From Clostridium aciditolerans (GTDB lineage: Bacteria; Bacillota; Clostridia; Clostridiales; Clostridiaceae), in NCBI RefSeq assembly GCF_016316925.1, contig NZ_JAEEGB010000004.1, positions 124,001-188,000 on the forward strand: 64,000 bases of DNA, read 5' to 3'. Under the pieces are notes generated by a model that saw only the letters and a program-made list of their open reading frames with translations, had not been told where the DNA came from and made no database searches. This document shows, one piece after another, positions 1-9,669 of the stretch. The position numbers and the translations under genes are program-made. Numbering within the stretch: position 1 is the first letter of the stretch; the number at the start of each line of letters is the position of its first letter.

Positions 1-92
1 AATAATATTAAGAAAATCCTTACAATATACATTTTCATTAAAAAAAAGGAGTTTTAAATATATATATAGAATAATTTATTTAGGTGATTTAT

Positions 93-1121
93 ATGATTTT
101 AAGAGAGAGAATAGAAAAAAACGAAAAACTTATATTAATTCCAGAAGCAGCATTCTCTTCTAATTCAAAGAGAAGAAAATTTGAAGAAAACAAGGATGAG
201 CTTAGAACCTCATTCATGGTTGACAGAGATAGAATTATACATAGTAAATCTTTTAGGAGACTTAAACATAAGACACAAGTATATATAAAAACCTGGGGAG
301 ACCACTATAGAACAAGACTTACTCATACTCTTGAAGTATCTCAAATAGCTAAAACTATAGGAAAAGGAATTGGGTTAAATGAGGATTTAATTGAAGCTAT
401 TGCTTTAGGTCATGATATTGGGCATGTAGCTTTTGCTCATAATGGGGAAGAAGTCTTGGACAAACTTTTACCAGGTGGATTTAGACATAATGAAAATAGT
501 ATAAGAGTTTTAACAAGAATAGAGAGGCAGGGAAAAGGGTTAAATCTTACTGAAGAAGTATTGGATGGAATACTATATCATAGCGGTTTTTCTAATTCCG
601 ATTCAAAGGCACATACATTAGAAGGGCAAGTGGTCAGATATAGTGACAAAATAGCCTATGTGAATCATGATATAGACGATTCTATAAGGGCAGGACTCTT
701 AAGTGAAGAAGAACTTCCATTAAATTTAATAAAAGTACTAGGAAATACTCATGGACAAAGGATAGATATACTGGTTAAGGATTGTATATATACAACTATA
801 GACAATATAAGCAAAGGTGTAATCAAAGTTTCGCTAAGTGATGAAATGGGTAAAATTTTATCAGAGCTTAGAACTTTTATGTTTCAAAAAGTTTACATGG
901 GTACTGTTCTTAAGACAGAGAGGGATAAGGCAAAATTTGTGTTAGAGCAAGTTTTTAATTATTTTCTAAAGAATCCAGATAAAATGCCTGAATTTTACAT
1001 AGATATTGTTGAAAAAGAAGGATTATATAGAGGTGTCGCAGATTATATATCTGGTATGAGTGATGATTACTGTTTACTTTTATTTAATAACATATATGTT
1101 CCTAAAATTGTTGTGTATTAG
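93..1121 (+). CDS. dgt: dGTPase-like HD-domain deoxynucleotide triphosphohydrolase
   Basis: Cytosolic HD-superfamily enzyme of the dGTP triphosphohydrolase family, which splits dNTPs into deoxynucleoside and tripolyphosphate. Metal-binding HD signature is visible: RLTHTLEV (H78), GHDIGH (H107-D108, H111), then HNEN and a later [11 protein letters not shown] aspartate. About 342 residues, the length of the short Firmicute forms. An in-frame GTG lies at 84, but it overlaps the AGGTGA ribosome site (82-87); the ATG at 93 has proper spacing and is preferred. It stands just upstream of dnaG and rpoD, the usual clostridial order, though separated by a 488-bp repeat-bearing gap. The exact dNTP preference cannot be read from sequence. 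Confidence 0.9.
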   Translation: MILRERIEKNEKLILIPEAAFSSNSKRRKFEENKDELRTSFMVDRDRIIHSKSFRRLKHKTQVYIKTWGDHYRTRLTHTLEVSQIAKTIGKGIGLNEDLIEAIALGHDIGHVAFAHNGEEVLDKLLPGGFRHNENSIRVLTRIERQGKGLNLTEEVLDGILYHSGFSNSDSKAHTLEGQVVRYSDKIAYVNHDIDDSIRAGLLSEEELPLNLIKVLGNTHGQRIDILVKDCIYTTIDNISKGVIKVSLSDEMGKILSELRTFMFQKVYMGTVLKTERDKAKFVLEQVFNYFLKNPDKMPEFYIDIVEKEGLYRGVADYISGMSDDYCLLLFNNIYVPKIVVY

Positions 1122-1404
1122 GAATAATTTCTAGTATTAAATGGGTAAAATAACAAAAGTCAAAAGAAGTTAATTATTTAAAATTATCCATTTGATTAGT
1201 CTAATAATGAAATAGTATAATAAGTTGTCTAGTATAAAATTAAATAGATATAGATGCTATCGCAAAATTTGTTTATTAATAATATTGTTTTTGAAGGATA
1301 TTTACTATATATAAAGAATATATATAGTAGATTAGAAGAAAAAAAATTAATATTATTAGGAGGAATGTCGTGATTTGTGTCGAATATAATTAATCCGGGT
1401 ATAA

Positions 1405-1560
1405 TTAAGCAGGCATCCAAAATCTTAAGCAGGCATCCAAAATCTATGATTTTGAGATGATCGCTTACACAGAGTGCTGATTTTGAGATGATCGGTCAAG
1501 TAGCGAACCCAAATCTCTGATTTGGAGTGAGTCACTTACTCAGTGAGTACTCATTCGACG
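1405..1560. repeat. Cluster of short direct repeats and small hairpins upstream of dnaG
   Basis: This lies in the 488-bp gap between dgt and dnaG (1122-1609), where I see no gene. A 20-bp unit with core AGGCATCCAAAATCT occurs twice in tandem (1405-1425, 1425-1445). GATTTTGAGATGATCG occurs twice (1448-1463, 1479-1494). A hairpin-forming CCCAAATCTCTGATTTGG (1508-1525) recurs exactly at 7950-7967, and the neighbouring CACAGAGTGC also recurs there (7981-7990). The repetition is plain in the sequence. The role (dispersed palindromic repeat, transcript structure or debris of a mobile unit) is unknown. Confidence 0.7.
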
Positions 1561-1609
1561 AAAGGAGAAGGAGTTTCATTTAAATTATTAAGATAGGTGG
1601 GAGTATTTA

Positions 1610-3379
1610 TTGATATCGGAAGATGTCATTCAAAGAGTTAAAGAGGAAAATGATATAGTAGATGTTATATCAGAAACTGTAAAGTTAAAAAGGGCAGGAA
1701 GAAATTATTCAGGACTATGCCCATTCCATCACGAAAAAACACCATCCTTTAGTGTTTCAGTAGATAAACAGATCTACAAATGTTTTGGATGTGGTGAAGC
1801 TGGGAATGTTATAACATTTGTTATGAAAACTAAGAATTTAAATTTTCCAGAAGCAGTTAAATTGCTGGCTGATAGAGTAAATATAGATTTAGAGTTAGAT
1901 CATGATAATGATAACAAGAACAATAACTTTGAAAAGTTATATACATTAAATGTAGAATCTGCTAGATATTTTTTTAATTGTCTACAGAAAGACGACACTG
2001 CAAAAAAATATTTAATCAACAGGGGAATAACTGAGGCTACAATAAGAAAATTTGGGTTAGGATATTCAATTGATAGATGGGATGGATTAATAAGACATTT
2101 GAAAGCTAAGAGATATACTGAATTAGATATGCTAACTGCAGGGCTTGTAATCAAAAGTCAAAAAGGTTCCTATTATGATAGGTTTAGAAATAGAATTATA
2201 TTTCCTGTCTTTAATTATAAAGGTAAGGTTATTGGCTTTGGTGGAAGAGTTTTAGACGATTCTAAACCTAAATACCTAAACTCACCTGAAACATCATTAT
2301 TTAAAAAGGGTATAAATCTTTACGGACTAAATTTTGCAATTAAAAACAATAATTCAAGGATGTTTATAATAGTAGAGGGGTACATGGATTGTATATCTCT
2401 TCATCAGCATGGTATAACTAATGCTGTAGCTTCTCTTGGTACAGCTTTAACTATGAACCAAGCTAAGCTTATGAAAAGATATGCAGATAAAGTTATAATT
2501 TCCTATGATGCAGATAGTGCAGGTCAGATGGCCACTTTGAGGGGATTAGAAATATTAAAAAAAGCGGGATTAGATGTGAGAGTTTTAATTGTTCCACAGG
2601 GTAAAGATCCAGATGAATTTATAAGAAATAATGGAAAGGAAGCATTCTTAAAACTTATACAGGAGGCTCTCCCGCTTATTGACTATAGAATAAATGTACT
2701 TAAAAATGAACTGAATTTAAGTGATTCTGATGATATTGTAAAATATGCAGAAAAAACATTAGAAATGCTAGAAGAGTTGGATCCTTTAGAAAAAGAGGTC
2801 TATATAAAAAGATTATCCGAAGAAACTAAAATTAGAGATCAGGCTTTATATGACATAATGAACAATAAAATTCAAAAAAATGTAAAAAATTCTGAAAATA
2901 TGAATACAGATAACATTTTTGGACAAAAATTATATTTAGAGCCGGCATATCTAAAGGCTGAGAGAGGTCTATTAAAGCTCATGGTAAATGACAACAATGC
3001 TTTAGAATATGCATTAAGCACTATAAAAAAAGATGAATTAATAATGGATAGTCACAGAAAAATATTTGACTATATTGTTGAAAACATGCAATTTGATGAA
3101 AATGAAAGAGAAAAACGCATAGAGTCAAGATGTGATGATATAGATACTTCAAAAGAATGGGTAAATATTTTAGAAACTAATTTAGTATATGACGAATATG
3201 ATTATGAAAATATGATAAAAGATTTTATAAAGGGAATCCAAAAATATAAATTTGAAGAAGCAAAAAAAGAGCTAATTAATAAAATAAAGCGTTATGAATC
3301 AGAGGGAAAGCTTGAGGAATCGCTAAAGTTGGCACACGAACTAATTGAAATACAAAAAAAGATTGGTGGGATACAGTAA
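1610..3379 (+). CDS. dnaG: DNA primase
   Basis: Synthesises RNA primers for lagging-strand replication, working with the replicative helicase. Domains in order: CHC2 zinc finger (C37, H40, C58, C61 in [11 protein letters not shown]...CFGCGEAG), the RNA-polymerase/TOPRIM core with VEGYMD (E256) and SYDADSAGQ (D300, D302) plus DPDEFI, and a helical C-terminal helicase-interaction region. 589 residues, normal for Firmicutes. The start is TTG at 1610 behind AGGTGGGAG; residues 1-10 match the family's usual N-terminus. The stop codon overlaps by one base an ATG at 3379, and rpoD follows immediately, giving the conserved dnaG-rpoD macromolecular-synthesis pair. Confidence 0.97.
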   Translation: MISEDVIQRVKEENDIVDVISETVKLKRAGRNYSGLCPFHHEKTPSFSVSVDKQIYKCFGCGEAGNVITFVMKTKNLNFPEAVKLLADRVNIDLELDHDNDNKNNNFEKLYTLNVESARYFFNCLQKDDTAKKYLINRGITEATIRKFGLGYSIDRWDGLIRHLKAKRYTELDMLTAGLVIKSQKGSYYDRFRNRIIFPVFNYKGKVIGFGGRVLDDSKPKYLNSPETSLFKKGINLYGLNFAIKNNNSRMFIIVEGYMDCISLHQHGITNAVASLGTALTMNQAKLMKRYADKVIISYDADSAGQMATLRGLEILKKAGLDVRVLIVPQGKDPDEFIRNNGKEAFLKLIQEALPLIDYRINVLKNELNLSDSDDIVKYAEKTLEMLEELDPLEKEVYIKRLSEETKIRDQALYDIMNNKIQKNVKNSENMNTDNIFGQKLYLEPAYLKAERGLLKLMVNDNNALEYALSTIKKDELIMDSHRKIFDYIVENMQFDENEREKRIESRCDDIDTSKEWVNILETNLVYDEYDYENMIKDFIKGIQKYKFEEAKKELINKIKRYESEGKLEESLKLAHELIEIQKKIGGIQ

Positions 3380-3399
3380 TGGCTGAAGGAGGCAAAATC

Positions 3400-4464
3400 A
3401 TGAAAGATAAAAGTGCAAAGATGCAGATAGTTAAAAAGCTAATAGAAAAAGGTAAAAAAACTGGCACTTTAACTTATAAAGAAATAATGGATGAATTAGA
3501 CGAAATTGATTTAAGTCCTGAACAAATAGAAAAGATATATGAAGTACTTGAATCAATGGGAATTGAAGTTATAGGAGATATGCAGGGTGCAGAAGTAGAT
3601 GAAAAAGATCTAGATTTATCAATTCCTGAAGGTATTGCAATTGATGACCCTGTTAGAATGTACTTAAAGGAAATAGGTAAAGTACCTCTACTTTCTTCAG
3701 AGGAAGAAATTGAGCTAGCAAATAGAATAGAAGCTGGAGATCAAGCTGCTAAAAAGAAACTAGCTGAAGCAAATCTAAGACTTGTTGTAAGCATAGCTAA
3801 AAGATATGTAGGCAGGGGGATGCTCTTCCTTGATCTTATTCAAGAAGGAAATCTAGGCCTTATAAAAGCTGTTGAGAAGTTTGATTATAGAAAAGGGTTC
3901 AAGTTCAGTACTTATGCTACATGGTGGATTAGACAGGCAATCACTAGAGCAATAGCAGATCAGGCAAGAACTATAAGAATACCTGTTCATATGGTTGAAA
4001 CTATTAATAAATTAATAAGAGTATCAAGACAGCTTTTACAAGAACTTGGAAGAGAGCCACAACCTGAAGAAGTAGCAAAAATTATGGAAATGCCAGTTGA
4101 TAAGGTAAGAGAAATAATGAAAATAGCTCAAGAGCCTGTATCCTTAGAGACACCAATAGGAGAAGAAGAAGATAGTCATTTAGGAGACTTTATCCCAGAT
4201 GATGAAGCACCAGCACCAGCAGAAGCAGCAGCCTTCACTATGCTCAAAGAGCAACTTATAAACGTTTTAGATACATTAACACCAAGAGAAGAAAAAGTAC
4301 TAAGATTAAGATTCGGATTAGATGATGGAAGAGCTAGAACTCTTGAAGAAGTAGGTAAAGAGTTTAATGTTACAAGAGAAAGAATAAGACAGATAGAAGC
4401 TAAAGCTTTAAGGAAGCTTAGACATCCAAGCAGAAGCAAAAAATTAAAGGATTATTTAGACTAA
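3400..4464 (+). CDS. rpoD: Primary RNA polymerase sigma factor SigA/RpoD
   Basis: Housekeeping sigma-70. Visible parts: a short acidic region 1.1-like N-terminus (about 1-75), region 1.2 ([11 protein letters not shown]), region 2 with the [25 protein letters not shown]-type core and the -10 melting segment ([15 protein letters not shown]), region 3, and region 4 ending in the -35 reading helix ([20 protein letters not shown]). An in-frame ATG at 3379 overlaps the dnaG stop, but the AAGGAGG at 3386-3392 is correctly placed only for the ATG at 3400, giving 354 residues. It is translationally close to dnaG and followed by a hairpin terminator. Confidence 0.97.
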   Translation: MKDKSAKMQIVKKLIEKGKKTGTLTYKEIMDELDEIDLSPEQIEKIYEVLESMGIEVIGDMQGAEVDEKDLDLSIPEGIAIDDPVRMYLKEIGKVPLLSSEEEIELANRIEAGDQAAKKKLAEANLRLVVSIAKRYVGRGMLFLDLIQEGNLGLIKAVEKFDYRKGFKFSTYATWWIRQAITRAIADQARTIRIPVHMVETINKLIRVSRQLLQELGREPQPEEVAKIMEMPVDKVREIMKIAQEPVSLETPIGEEEDSHLGDFIPDDEAPAPAEAAAFTMLKEQLINVLDTLTPREEKVLRLRFGLDDGRARTLEEVGKEFNVTRERIRQIEAKALRKLRHPSRSKKLKDYLD

Positions 4465-4466
4465 AG

Positions 4467-4490
4467 GCACCAGATTATGGTGCTTTTTTT
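4467..4490 (+). terminator. Rho-independent terminator of dnaG-rpoD
   Basis: GCACCA-GATTA-TGGTGC stem followed directly by a run of T residues, three bases after the rpoD stop. Textbook intrinsic terminator. Confidence 0.9.
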
Positions 4491-4530
4491 ATATACACTA
4501 TTATACTAATTAGTTATTTTTGAAGATGCC

Positions 4531-4559
4531 TTAATATTAAATGGTAGTTATGTTATAAT
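4531..4559 (+). promoter_or_regulatory. Candidate sigma-A promoter for the 4580 membrane-protein gene
   Basis: TTAATA (4531-4536) and TATAAT (4554-4559) are separated by 17 bp, 20 bp upstream of the GTG start and downstream of the rpoD terminator. The -10 is perfect and the -35 weak. Confidence 0.5.
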
Positions 4560-4579
4560 GTATAAAGGAAGGTGATGAT

Positions 4580-5467
4580 GTGAAAACTTATAAATCAGTT
4601 AAAGGTTCAGGTGTATATTCTATACTAGGAATAACTGCAGCATATGATATTCTTTTAACTATAATCTTATATATGGTAGGCTATTATGAAATTTCAACAC
4701 TGATTAAAATAACTATGATTGTTTTTAATATATACCAACTTTATTATATGATCATCAGCTGTTCTTTAACATATTCTATAGATAATCAAAACATATATGT
4801 TAACAGTGCTTTAGGATTAAAAAACATAGTTATACCTTTTAGTGAAATACAAGGATATCAAAAAGCTAATGGATATATAAAAGGTGTAAGACTATCTGGA
4901 TATGGCAATAGCAAGTTTGCTATAGGAAGATCCATAATAGATAAGATAGGAAGCACTTATATGTTTGTAACCTCTACAAAAAACATACTTTACTTAAGAA
5001 CAGAGGATATAAACTATGGTTTGTCTCCTGAAAACTTCGATAAATTCGAAGAACAATTAAATGAAAAATGCATTAATCAATTAATTTGGAATTATAAAAT
5101 AAATAAGAATGTTAATCTTTATAAGGATAAAAAATTTTTTGTTCCTTTTGTTATAGTAGCTATAATTGTAACTATAATAACAGTAACACCTATAATATTG
5201 TATCTTTATAATAAGCTCCCAAGCATGATGCCTTTAAATTTTAACCCTCAATTTGTAGCTATTAAGTTTGGAACGGCAAAGCAGTTTGCGTTTAAACATA
5301 TGTTTTATGGAATACTTAATATGGCTATTTTATTCTGTATGTATTATGCTGCCTACTTTTGTGCAAAATACGATAGAAAATCTGCATATAAGTTCATTTA
5401 TATACCATTAATTTTGTCTATGATGTTTTTTATCATGCAGGTAAGAATACTATTAACTTTTAGATAA
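4580..5467 (+). CDS. Multi-pass membrane protein with PH-like and DUF1648-like segments
   Basis: Unrecognised integral membrane protein of 295 residues. Two transmembrane helices near residues 15-60 are followed by a soluble stretch of about 110 residues (VYVNSALGLKNIVIPFSEI...) that looks like a bacterial PH-type domain. A second membrane half follows, with helices near 190-215, 240-265 and 270-292. Between these, LPSMMPLNFN resembles the DUF1648 LP..MPTHFN motif. GTG start behind AAGGAAGGTG. It has its own promoter between the rpoD terminator and trmK, with trmK starting 20 bp after its stop, so it may be cotranscribed with trmK and the Nif3-like gene. Function unknown. Confidence 0.75.
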   Translation: MKTYKSVKGSGVYSILGITAAYDILLTIILYMVGYYEISTLIKITMIVFNIYQLYYMIISCSLTYSIDNQNIYVNSALGLKNIVIPFSEIQGYQKANGYIKGVRLSGYGNSKFAIGRSIIDKIGSTYMFVTSTKNILYLRTEDINYGLSPENFDKFEEQLNEKCINQLIWNYKINKNVNLYKDKKFFVPFVIVAIIVTIITVTPIILYLYNKLPSMMPLNFNPQFVAIKFGTAKQFAFKHMFYGILNMAILFCMYYAAYFCAKYDRKSAYKFIYIPLILSMMFFIMQVRILLTFR

Positions 5468-5487
5468 TTGGAATGGAGTAGAATTCA

Positions 5488-6177
5488 ATGGAAATTAGTT
5501 TAAGACTTAAGACTATTGCCGGAATGGTTGATGAATGTGAAGCTGTAGCTGATATAGGAACTGACCATGGATATATACCTATATATTTAGTAAAGAATAA
5601 GGTATGCAAAAGAGCTATAGCATCAGATATAAATAAAGGCCCTGTAGAAAAAGCAAAGTTTAATATTAAACTTGAAAATATGCAGGATAGAATAGAGTGC
5701 AGGTTAGGGGGAGGGCTTACTACAATTCAACCAGGAGAGGTACAGGGAATAGTTATTGCTGGAATGGGTGGAAACTTAATAAGAGATATTATGGAAGAAG
5801 GCGTAGATAAGTTTAAAAAATCAGAATTTGCAGTGCTGCAACCTGTTCAAAATCCTGAAGTGCTAAGGGAATATATTTATAAAAAAGGGTATAAAATAAT
5901 TGATGAAGAGTTATGTATAGATGATAATAGACTTTATGAAATCATTAAAGTAACTTATGATAATAAAATTGAAAATATAGATAGCATTTACTATGAAGTA
6001 GGGAAGATATTAATAGAAAAAAAACATCCACTTGCAAAGCAATATATTAAGATAAAAATTGATCGCTATATAAAAATACTAAATAATATAGCAGAAGAGT
6101 CGGAGTCATCTAATAGAAGAAAGGTCGAAGTAAAAAATAAAATAACAAAACTTGAGGAGCTGTTAAAATGTCTTTAA
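5488..6177 (+). CDS. trmK: tRNA (adenine22-N1)-methyltransferase TrmK
   Basis: SAM-dependent enzyme that methylates N1 of A22 in the D-loop of bacterial tRNAs. Class I methyltransferase motif I is DIGTDHGYIP (about 22-31), followed by ASDINKGP and the family signature IAGMGGNLIRDI; the C-terminal third is a helical coiled-coil extension, as in B. subtilis YqfN. 229 residues, the standard length. It lies two genes after rpoD and overlaps the next gene by 10 bp, the conserved sigA-yqfN-yqfO arrangement of Firmicutes, which supports the assignment. Confidence 0.93.
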   Translation: MEISLRLKTIAGMVDECEAVADIGTDHGYIPIYLVKNKVCKRAIASDINKGPVEKAKFNIKLENMQDRIECRLGGGLTTIQPGEVQGIVIAGMGGNLIRDIMEEGVDKFKKSEFAVLQPVQNPEVLREYIYKKGYKIIDEELCIDDNRLYEIIKVTYDNKIENIDSIYYEVGKILIEKKHPLAKQYIKIKIDRYIKILNNIAEESESSNRRKVEVKNKITKLEELLKCL

Positions 6178-6983
6178 AAGTTAAAGATATTGATAAAATA
6201 ATGGAAGAACATGCCCCATCAAAATTTAAAGAAAGCTATGACAATGTAGGACTTATGATTGGTGAAAGAAGTGCTGAGATAACATCAATACTTGTAGCTT
6301 TAGATTGTACATTGGATGTAATTGAGGAAGCGAAAGAAAAAAAGTGCAACCTTATATTGACTCATCATCCACTATTATTTAGAAAGCCTTTAAACATAAC
6401 AAATGACACATTATTAGGAAAGAAAATAATTGAAATTATAAGAAATGGCCTTAATGTCTATTCAAGTCATACTAATTTAGACTCAATTAAAGGTGGCATA
6501 AATGATATTGTTATGCAATTGCTAGGTCTTAAAAAATATGATACCATAAGTCTCTCAGATAAAAGAAAAGATGATGATCATAGTACTGGAATAGGAAGAA
6601 TTGCTGTTTTAGATGAGCCTATAACAGTATTAGAACTATGTGATAAAATCAAGAAAGATTTAAATATTTCTATGCTTAGATATAGTGGAAAAGATGAAAT
6701 GAAAATCAAGAAAGTTGCTGTTATAAATGGCAGTGGTCAGGAATATTTTAACGCTGCTAAAAGATTAGGTGCAGATTGTATAATCACAGGAGATACAACT
6801 TATCATTATGTTAGTGATTTAAATGAGGAAGGTATTGCTGTTATTGACGCTGGACATTTTGGAACTGAATGGCCTGCTATGCAGGTGTTTGCTAAATGGT
6901 TAAAAGATAAATTGGAATTTATGGGATTCAGTAATTTTGTATACATATCTGAATTTAATAGAAGTCCGTATAAATATAAATAG
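6168..6983 (+). CDS. Nif3-like dinuclear metal centre protein (YqfO family)
   Basis: Nif3/DUF34 family protein, a toroidal hexamer with two metal ions per subunit; the cellular role is still debated (GTP cyclohydrolase-1 type 2-like or metal-insertion functions have been proposed). Metal ligands are recognisable in LTHHPLLF (near residues 64-71), SSHTNLD, and DAGHFGTEWPA near the C-terminus. 271 residues corresponds to the short form without the central PII-like insertion. It overlaps trmK by 10 bp, implying translational coupling, and is followed by a terminator. Confidence 0.9.
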   Translation: MSLKVKDIDKIMEEHAPSKFKESYDNVGLMIGERSAEITSILVALDCTLDVIEEAKEKKCNLILTHHPLLFRKPLNITNDTLLGKKIIEIIRNGLNVYSSHTNLDSIKGGINDIVMQLLGLKKYDTISLSDKRKDDDHSTGIGRIAVLDEPITVLELCDKIKKDLNISMLRYSGKDEMKIKKVAVINGSGQEYFNAAKRLGADCIITGDTTYHYVSDLNEEGIAVIDAGHFGTEWPAMQVFAKWLKDKLEFMGFSNFVYISEFNRSPYKYK

Positions 6984-7018
6984 AAATGGGTTTCATATAC
7001 CTATTTCTATTTTTTTTA
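6981..7018 (+). terminator. Intrinsic terminator after the trmK / Nif3-like operon
   Basis: TAGAAATGGGT pairs with ACCTATTTCTA (one G-U pair), followed by a tract of eight T residues; the stem begins at the stop codon of the Nif3-like gene. Confidence 0.85.
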
Positions 7019-7067
7019 TAAATAGAATGCCAGTATTAATACTAAAGATTGTGGGGAGGAATACAGA

Positions 7068-7784
7068 ATGAATTCATTAGATTTACTTTTAGAAATCCAA
7101 GAGAATCAGAAGATTGCAAAAGAAAATATCAAAGTATTAAAAGACGGCTCATATATCAACGTACTGAAAAAGCTTAAAGAAGAATTCGAAGATGAAAAGA
7201 TAAATTTTAGAAAAAAGGAAAAAGAATTAACTAATTTAGACAATAAGATTAGTGAATTAAATATAGAACTTTCTAGTGTTAAGGAAGAGCAAAATAAAGA
7301 AGATTATAAATTATACAATGACAATGTAAGTAATTATCACGTGTTAGAAGCATTACAAAATTCTATGGAATATAGGGAAAATATAATAAAAGATTTAGAA
7401 GATAAGAAAGCAGTTTTACTGAAGAGCCAAGAAAAGCTTCTAAAGGATAAGGAAAACTCAAGAATAAAACTTGTCAAACTAAAAAATAGCTTCTATAGTT
7501 GTAAAGAAGATACAGATAAAAAGATTAATAAAGCTAAAGAAGATATGAAAAAAGTAGAAATAAACATTCAAAATCTAGAAAAGTTAATCCCTCCTAAGCT
7601 ATTGCTTGATTTTAATGACATAAAGCAAAGGATGGGAACAGGAGCAGCTAAAGTACAAAACAATGTGTGCTCTGGCTGCAAAATGTATTTATCTTCCGTT
7701 GTTCTGGATGAGATAAAGAAAAGTAAAAAGATAGTTTATTGCGAGCATTGCGGAAGAATACTATATTACAACGATAAGTTATAA
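7068..7784 (+). CDS. Coiled-coil protein with C-terminal C4 zinc ribbon
   Basis: 238-residue protein. Residues 10-175 are a highly charged, long antiparallel-type coiled coil. The C-terminus carries a four-cysteine zinc ribbon, CSGC (C201, C204) and CEHC (C225, C228), typical of the PF02591 zf-RING_7/CT398-like family. Proteins of this family sit next to Nif3-like genes in many bacteria; the molecular function is not established, and a nucleic-acid or protein scaffolding role is only a guess. Start ATG behind GGGGAGG. No other gene is close downstream; instead comes a structured intergenic region. Confidence 0.85.
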   Translation: MNSLDLLLEIQENQKIAKENIKVLKDGSYINVLKKLKEEFEDEKINFRKKEKELTNLDNKISELNIELSSVKEEQNKEDYKLYNDNVSNYHVLEALQNSMEYRENIIKDLEDKKAVLLKSQEKLLKDKENSRIKLVKLKNSFYSCKEDTDKKINKAKEDMKKVEINIQNLEKLIPPKLLLDFNDIKQRMGTGAAKVQNNVCSGCKMYLSSVVLDEIKKSKKIVYCEHCGRILYYNDKL

Positions 7785-7807
7785 TTTACAGATAAACAGA
7801 ATTCTTG

Positions 7808-7888
7808 GCTTCAGGTGGAGTTTGTCTACGACCACTGGGCAATTCTGCCCGTTAAATGCCATTTAGGCATTTAACCTCCATCTGAAGC
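7808..7888. repeat. Branched inverted-repeat element (possible structured RNA)
   Basis: An outer stem, TTCAGGTGGAG (7810-7820) with CTCCATCTGAA (7876-7886), encloses two compact hairpins, GGGCAATTCTGCCC (7837-7850) and TAAATGCC/GGCATTTA (7852-7872). The nested geometry resembles a folded RNA or a recombination-site-like element. No known riboswitch or ncRNA family was recognised. Confidence 0.5.
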
Positions 7889-7898
7889 TTAGAAGTCG

Positions 7899-8024
7899 TT
7901 ATCCAGGGACATAGCCGCTCTTTACTCCCACTTGAAGAAAAGCAGAGAGCCCAAATCTCTGATTTGGTGCGAATCGCTTTCACAGAGTGCGATGGGAGTA
8001 TTAGAGCGGGTAGTCATCGGATAA
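7899..8024. repeat. Long imperfect inverted repeat containing a dispersed hairpin unit
   Basis: TTATCC...CGCTCTTTACTCCCA (7899-7930) pairs imperfectly with TGGGAGTATTAGAGCG...GGATAA (7993-8024). The loop holds CCCAAATCTCTGATTTGG and CACAGAGTGC, the same units seen upstream of dnaG at 1508-1525 and 1468-1477. Orphan repetitive sequence; function unknown. Confidence 0.55.
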
Positions 8025-8073
8025 ATAGTAACTTGTTATTATCTAGTACTTAAAACCTTGAAAGGCTTTGATA

Positions 8074-8326
8074 TCAACCTATTTCCTCAGACATATTTTT
8101 TATATATTTATTCTTCAATAATGTAAATATTATTAACGTTATAGTAGCCCCCATTGTAACATCTGATGCAAAATGAGCCCCTAAAACTGACTGTACAAAA
8201 TGTTGCAATAACCGCAGCAGGGAATTCACCAATTGCTTGAAATAATAAACCAAATCCATTTGTTGGATTATAAACTGCATTGGAGATCTGCAAATCTGTA
8301 AATGAGAATATCACCAATTGTTCCAT
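8074..8326 (-). pseudogene. Decayed PAP2-family membrane phosphatase gene
   Basis: Two overlapping minus-strand frames each carry part of one protein. The upstream frame, starting at 8326, reads like the N-terminus of a clostridial PAP2 membrane phosphatase (FTDLQISNAVYNPTNGFG then a hydrophobic helix). The downstream frame, ending at 8074, contains SVLGAHFASDV, which resembles the third PAP2 phosphatase motif (SR-x5-H-x3-D) but lacks the Arg, followed by a terminal helix. A functional gene would need about 150 more residues between them, so an internal deletion plus frameshift has removed the catalytic core. Identification is by motif only. Confidence 0.55.
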
Positions 8327-8354
8327 AATAGATATACTAGGAAGTTGTTACAAA

Positions 8355-8383
8355 TTGTATTTTATAAAAGAATGATATATAAT
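8355..8383 (+). promoter_or_regulatory. Sigma-A promoter of the xpaC-telA pair
   Basis: TTGTAT (8355-8360), 17 bp, TATAAT (8378-8383), about 60 bp upstream of the xpaC-like start and outside the PAP2 remnant. Confidence 0.65.
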
Positions 8384-8443
8384 AGAGCCAAAATATTATT
8401 ACAATCATAGTGAGTTACAAGAAAATAATTTGGAGGCATGGGC

Positions 8444-9643
8444 ATGAGAAAAAGAGATTTTTCTGATTTAGAAGATCAAATTAAAGATACATTGAAAAAT
8501 GCATTTAACGCTATAGATTTTGCTAGAATAAAAGAGGATATTAATGATAAAACTGAGGGCACTTTAAATGAAGTAAAAACAAATTTAAAGAATAAGTCAC
8601 AATATTTTAATGAAAAAATAAAAAACAACAGGTATTATAAATATAGAAATACTACAGATGTAATCTCAAAGGACAAAAATAAAGTGCAAATGTATATTTC
8701 TAAAAGACCAGCGGGAAGCATATCGGGAATACTTTATATGATATTTGGATTTATAGGCTGCGCAGCATTTGCTTCTATGTTAACTATATACTCAATATTT
8801 ACTTCTTTTCTTATAGCTTTTTCTGAGGCAAATTTTATTACTTTGGGAATTCTGTTTTCTTGTTTTGTATTCAGCATGCTCTTAGCTTTAAGAGGTGTAC
8901 ATTTAAGAAAAAGAGTAAAGCGTTTTAAACAGTATGTAAAAACCCTAGATAGTCAAAGTTATTGTTCTATAGAAGAATTAGCTGCATCTCTTAGAATGAA
9001 GCATAAATTTGTTGTAAAAGATTTAAGAAAAATGATTGACTTAAGTATGTTTCCTCAAGCACATATTGACGATAACCAGACCTACTTCATGTTAAATGAT
9101 GAAGTTTATGAGGACTATTTGAATTCGCAAGAGGCTCTTAAGCATCGTAATGAAGAAGAATTAAAAAGACAAGAGGAATTAAACGAGGAATTAAATGATC
9201 CAGAAAAGAAAGAATTAAGATATACACTTGAGCTTGGAAAGAACTATATTGAACAGATAAAAAGTGTAAATGATGCTATACAAAAAGAAGAAATTTCAAC
9301 AAAATTGCATAGACTTGAAAATATTGCTAGTCAAATATTTAATTATATAGGAAATAATCCTAAAAAGCTGCCTGAAGTTAACAGACTTACTAATCATTAT
9401 CTTCCTATAACTTTAAAGTTAGTCAATGCATATAAAGAGCTAAATGATCAGCCAGTTCAAGGTGATAATATAAAAAATGCAAAAAATGAAATTGAAAAAA
9501 CCATAGATACTATAAATATTGCTTTCGAAAAGCTGCTAGATGACTTATTTGGAGAAGTGGCTTTAGATATTTCTACAGATATTTCTGTGCTTGAAACACT
9601 GTTTACACAAGAAGGACTGACTGAAAATGATTTTAAAAAATAA
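8444..9643 (+). CDS. XpaC-like 5-bromo-4-chloroindolyl phosphate hydrolysis family protein
   Basis: Membrane-anchored protein of the XpaC family (named after a B. subtilis phosphatase-phenotype gene; true activity uncertain). Layout: charged N-terminus, two transmembrane helices (about residues 85-140, rich in SMLTIYSIFTSF and LFSCFVFSMLLAL), a winged-helix-like segment (CSIEELAASLRMKHKFVVKDLRKMI), then a long helical region. The ATG at 8438 is only one base from GGAGG, so the ATG at 8444 (399 residues) is preferred. It is followed 26 bp later by telA, the pairing usual for these families and often linked with tellurite or cell-envelope stress phenotypes. Confidence 0.85.
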   Translation: MRKRDFSDLEDQIKDTLKNAFNAIDFARIKEDINDKTEGTLNEVKTNLKNKSQYFNEKIKNNRYYKYRNTTDVISKDKNKVQMYISKRPAGSISGILYMIFGFIGCAAFASMLTIYSIFTSFLIAFSEANFITLGILFSCFVFSMLLALRGVHLRKRVKRFKQYVKTLDSQSYCSIEELAASLRMKHKFVVKDLRKMIDLSMFPQAHIDDNQTYFMLNDEVYEDYLNSQEALKHRNEEELKRQEELNEELNDPEKKELRYTLELGKNYIEQIKSVNDAIQKEEISTKLHRLENIASQIFNYIGNNPKKLPEVNRLTNHYLPITLKLVNAYKELNDQPVQGDNIKNAKNEIEKTIDTINIAFEKLLDDLFGEVALDISTDISVLETLFTQEGLTENDFKK

Positions 9644-9669
9644 TATTAAACAAAAAGGGGAAATTGAGA

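Noticed and set aside
1229-1420. 63-codon - strand frame upstream of dnaG
   Set aside because: AT-rich, no ribosome site and no recognisable motif; overlaps repeat units.
1405-1445. Tandem 20-bp repeat considered as a CRISPR fragment
   Set aside because: Only two copies, directly abutting with no spacer, and no cas genes in the window.
7785-8040. Possible RNase P RNA (rnpB) in the structured gap
   Set aside because: The GAGGAAAGUC and ACAGA-type conserved cores are absent, and the stems do not match the class B layout.
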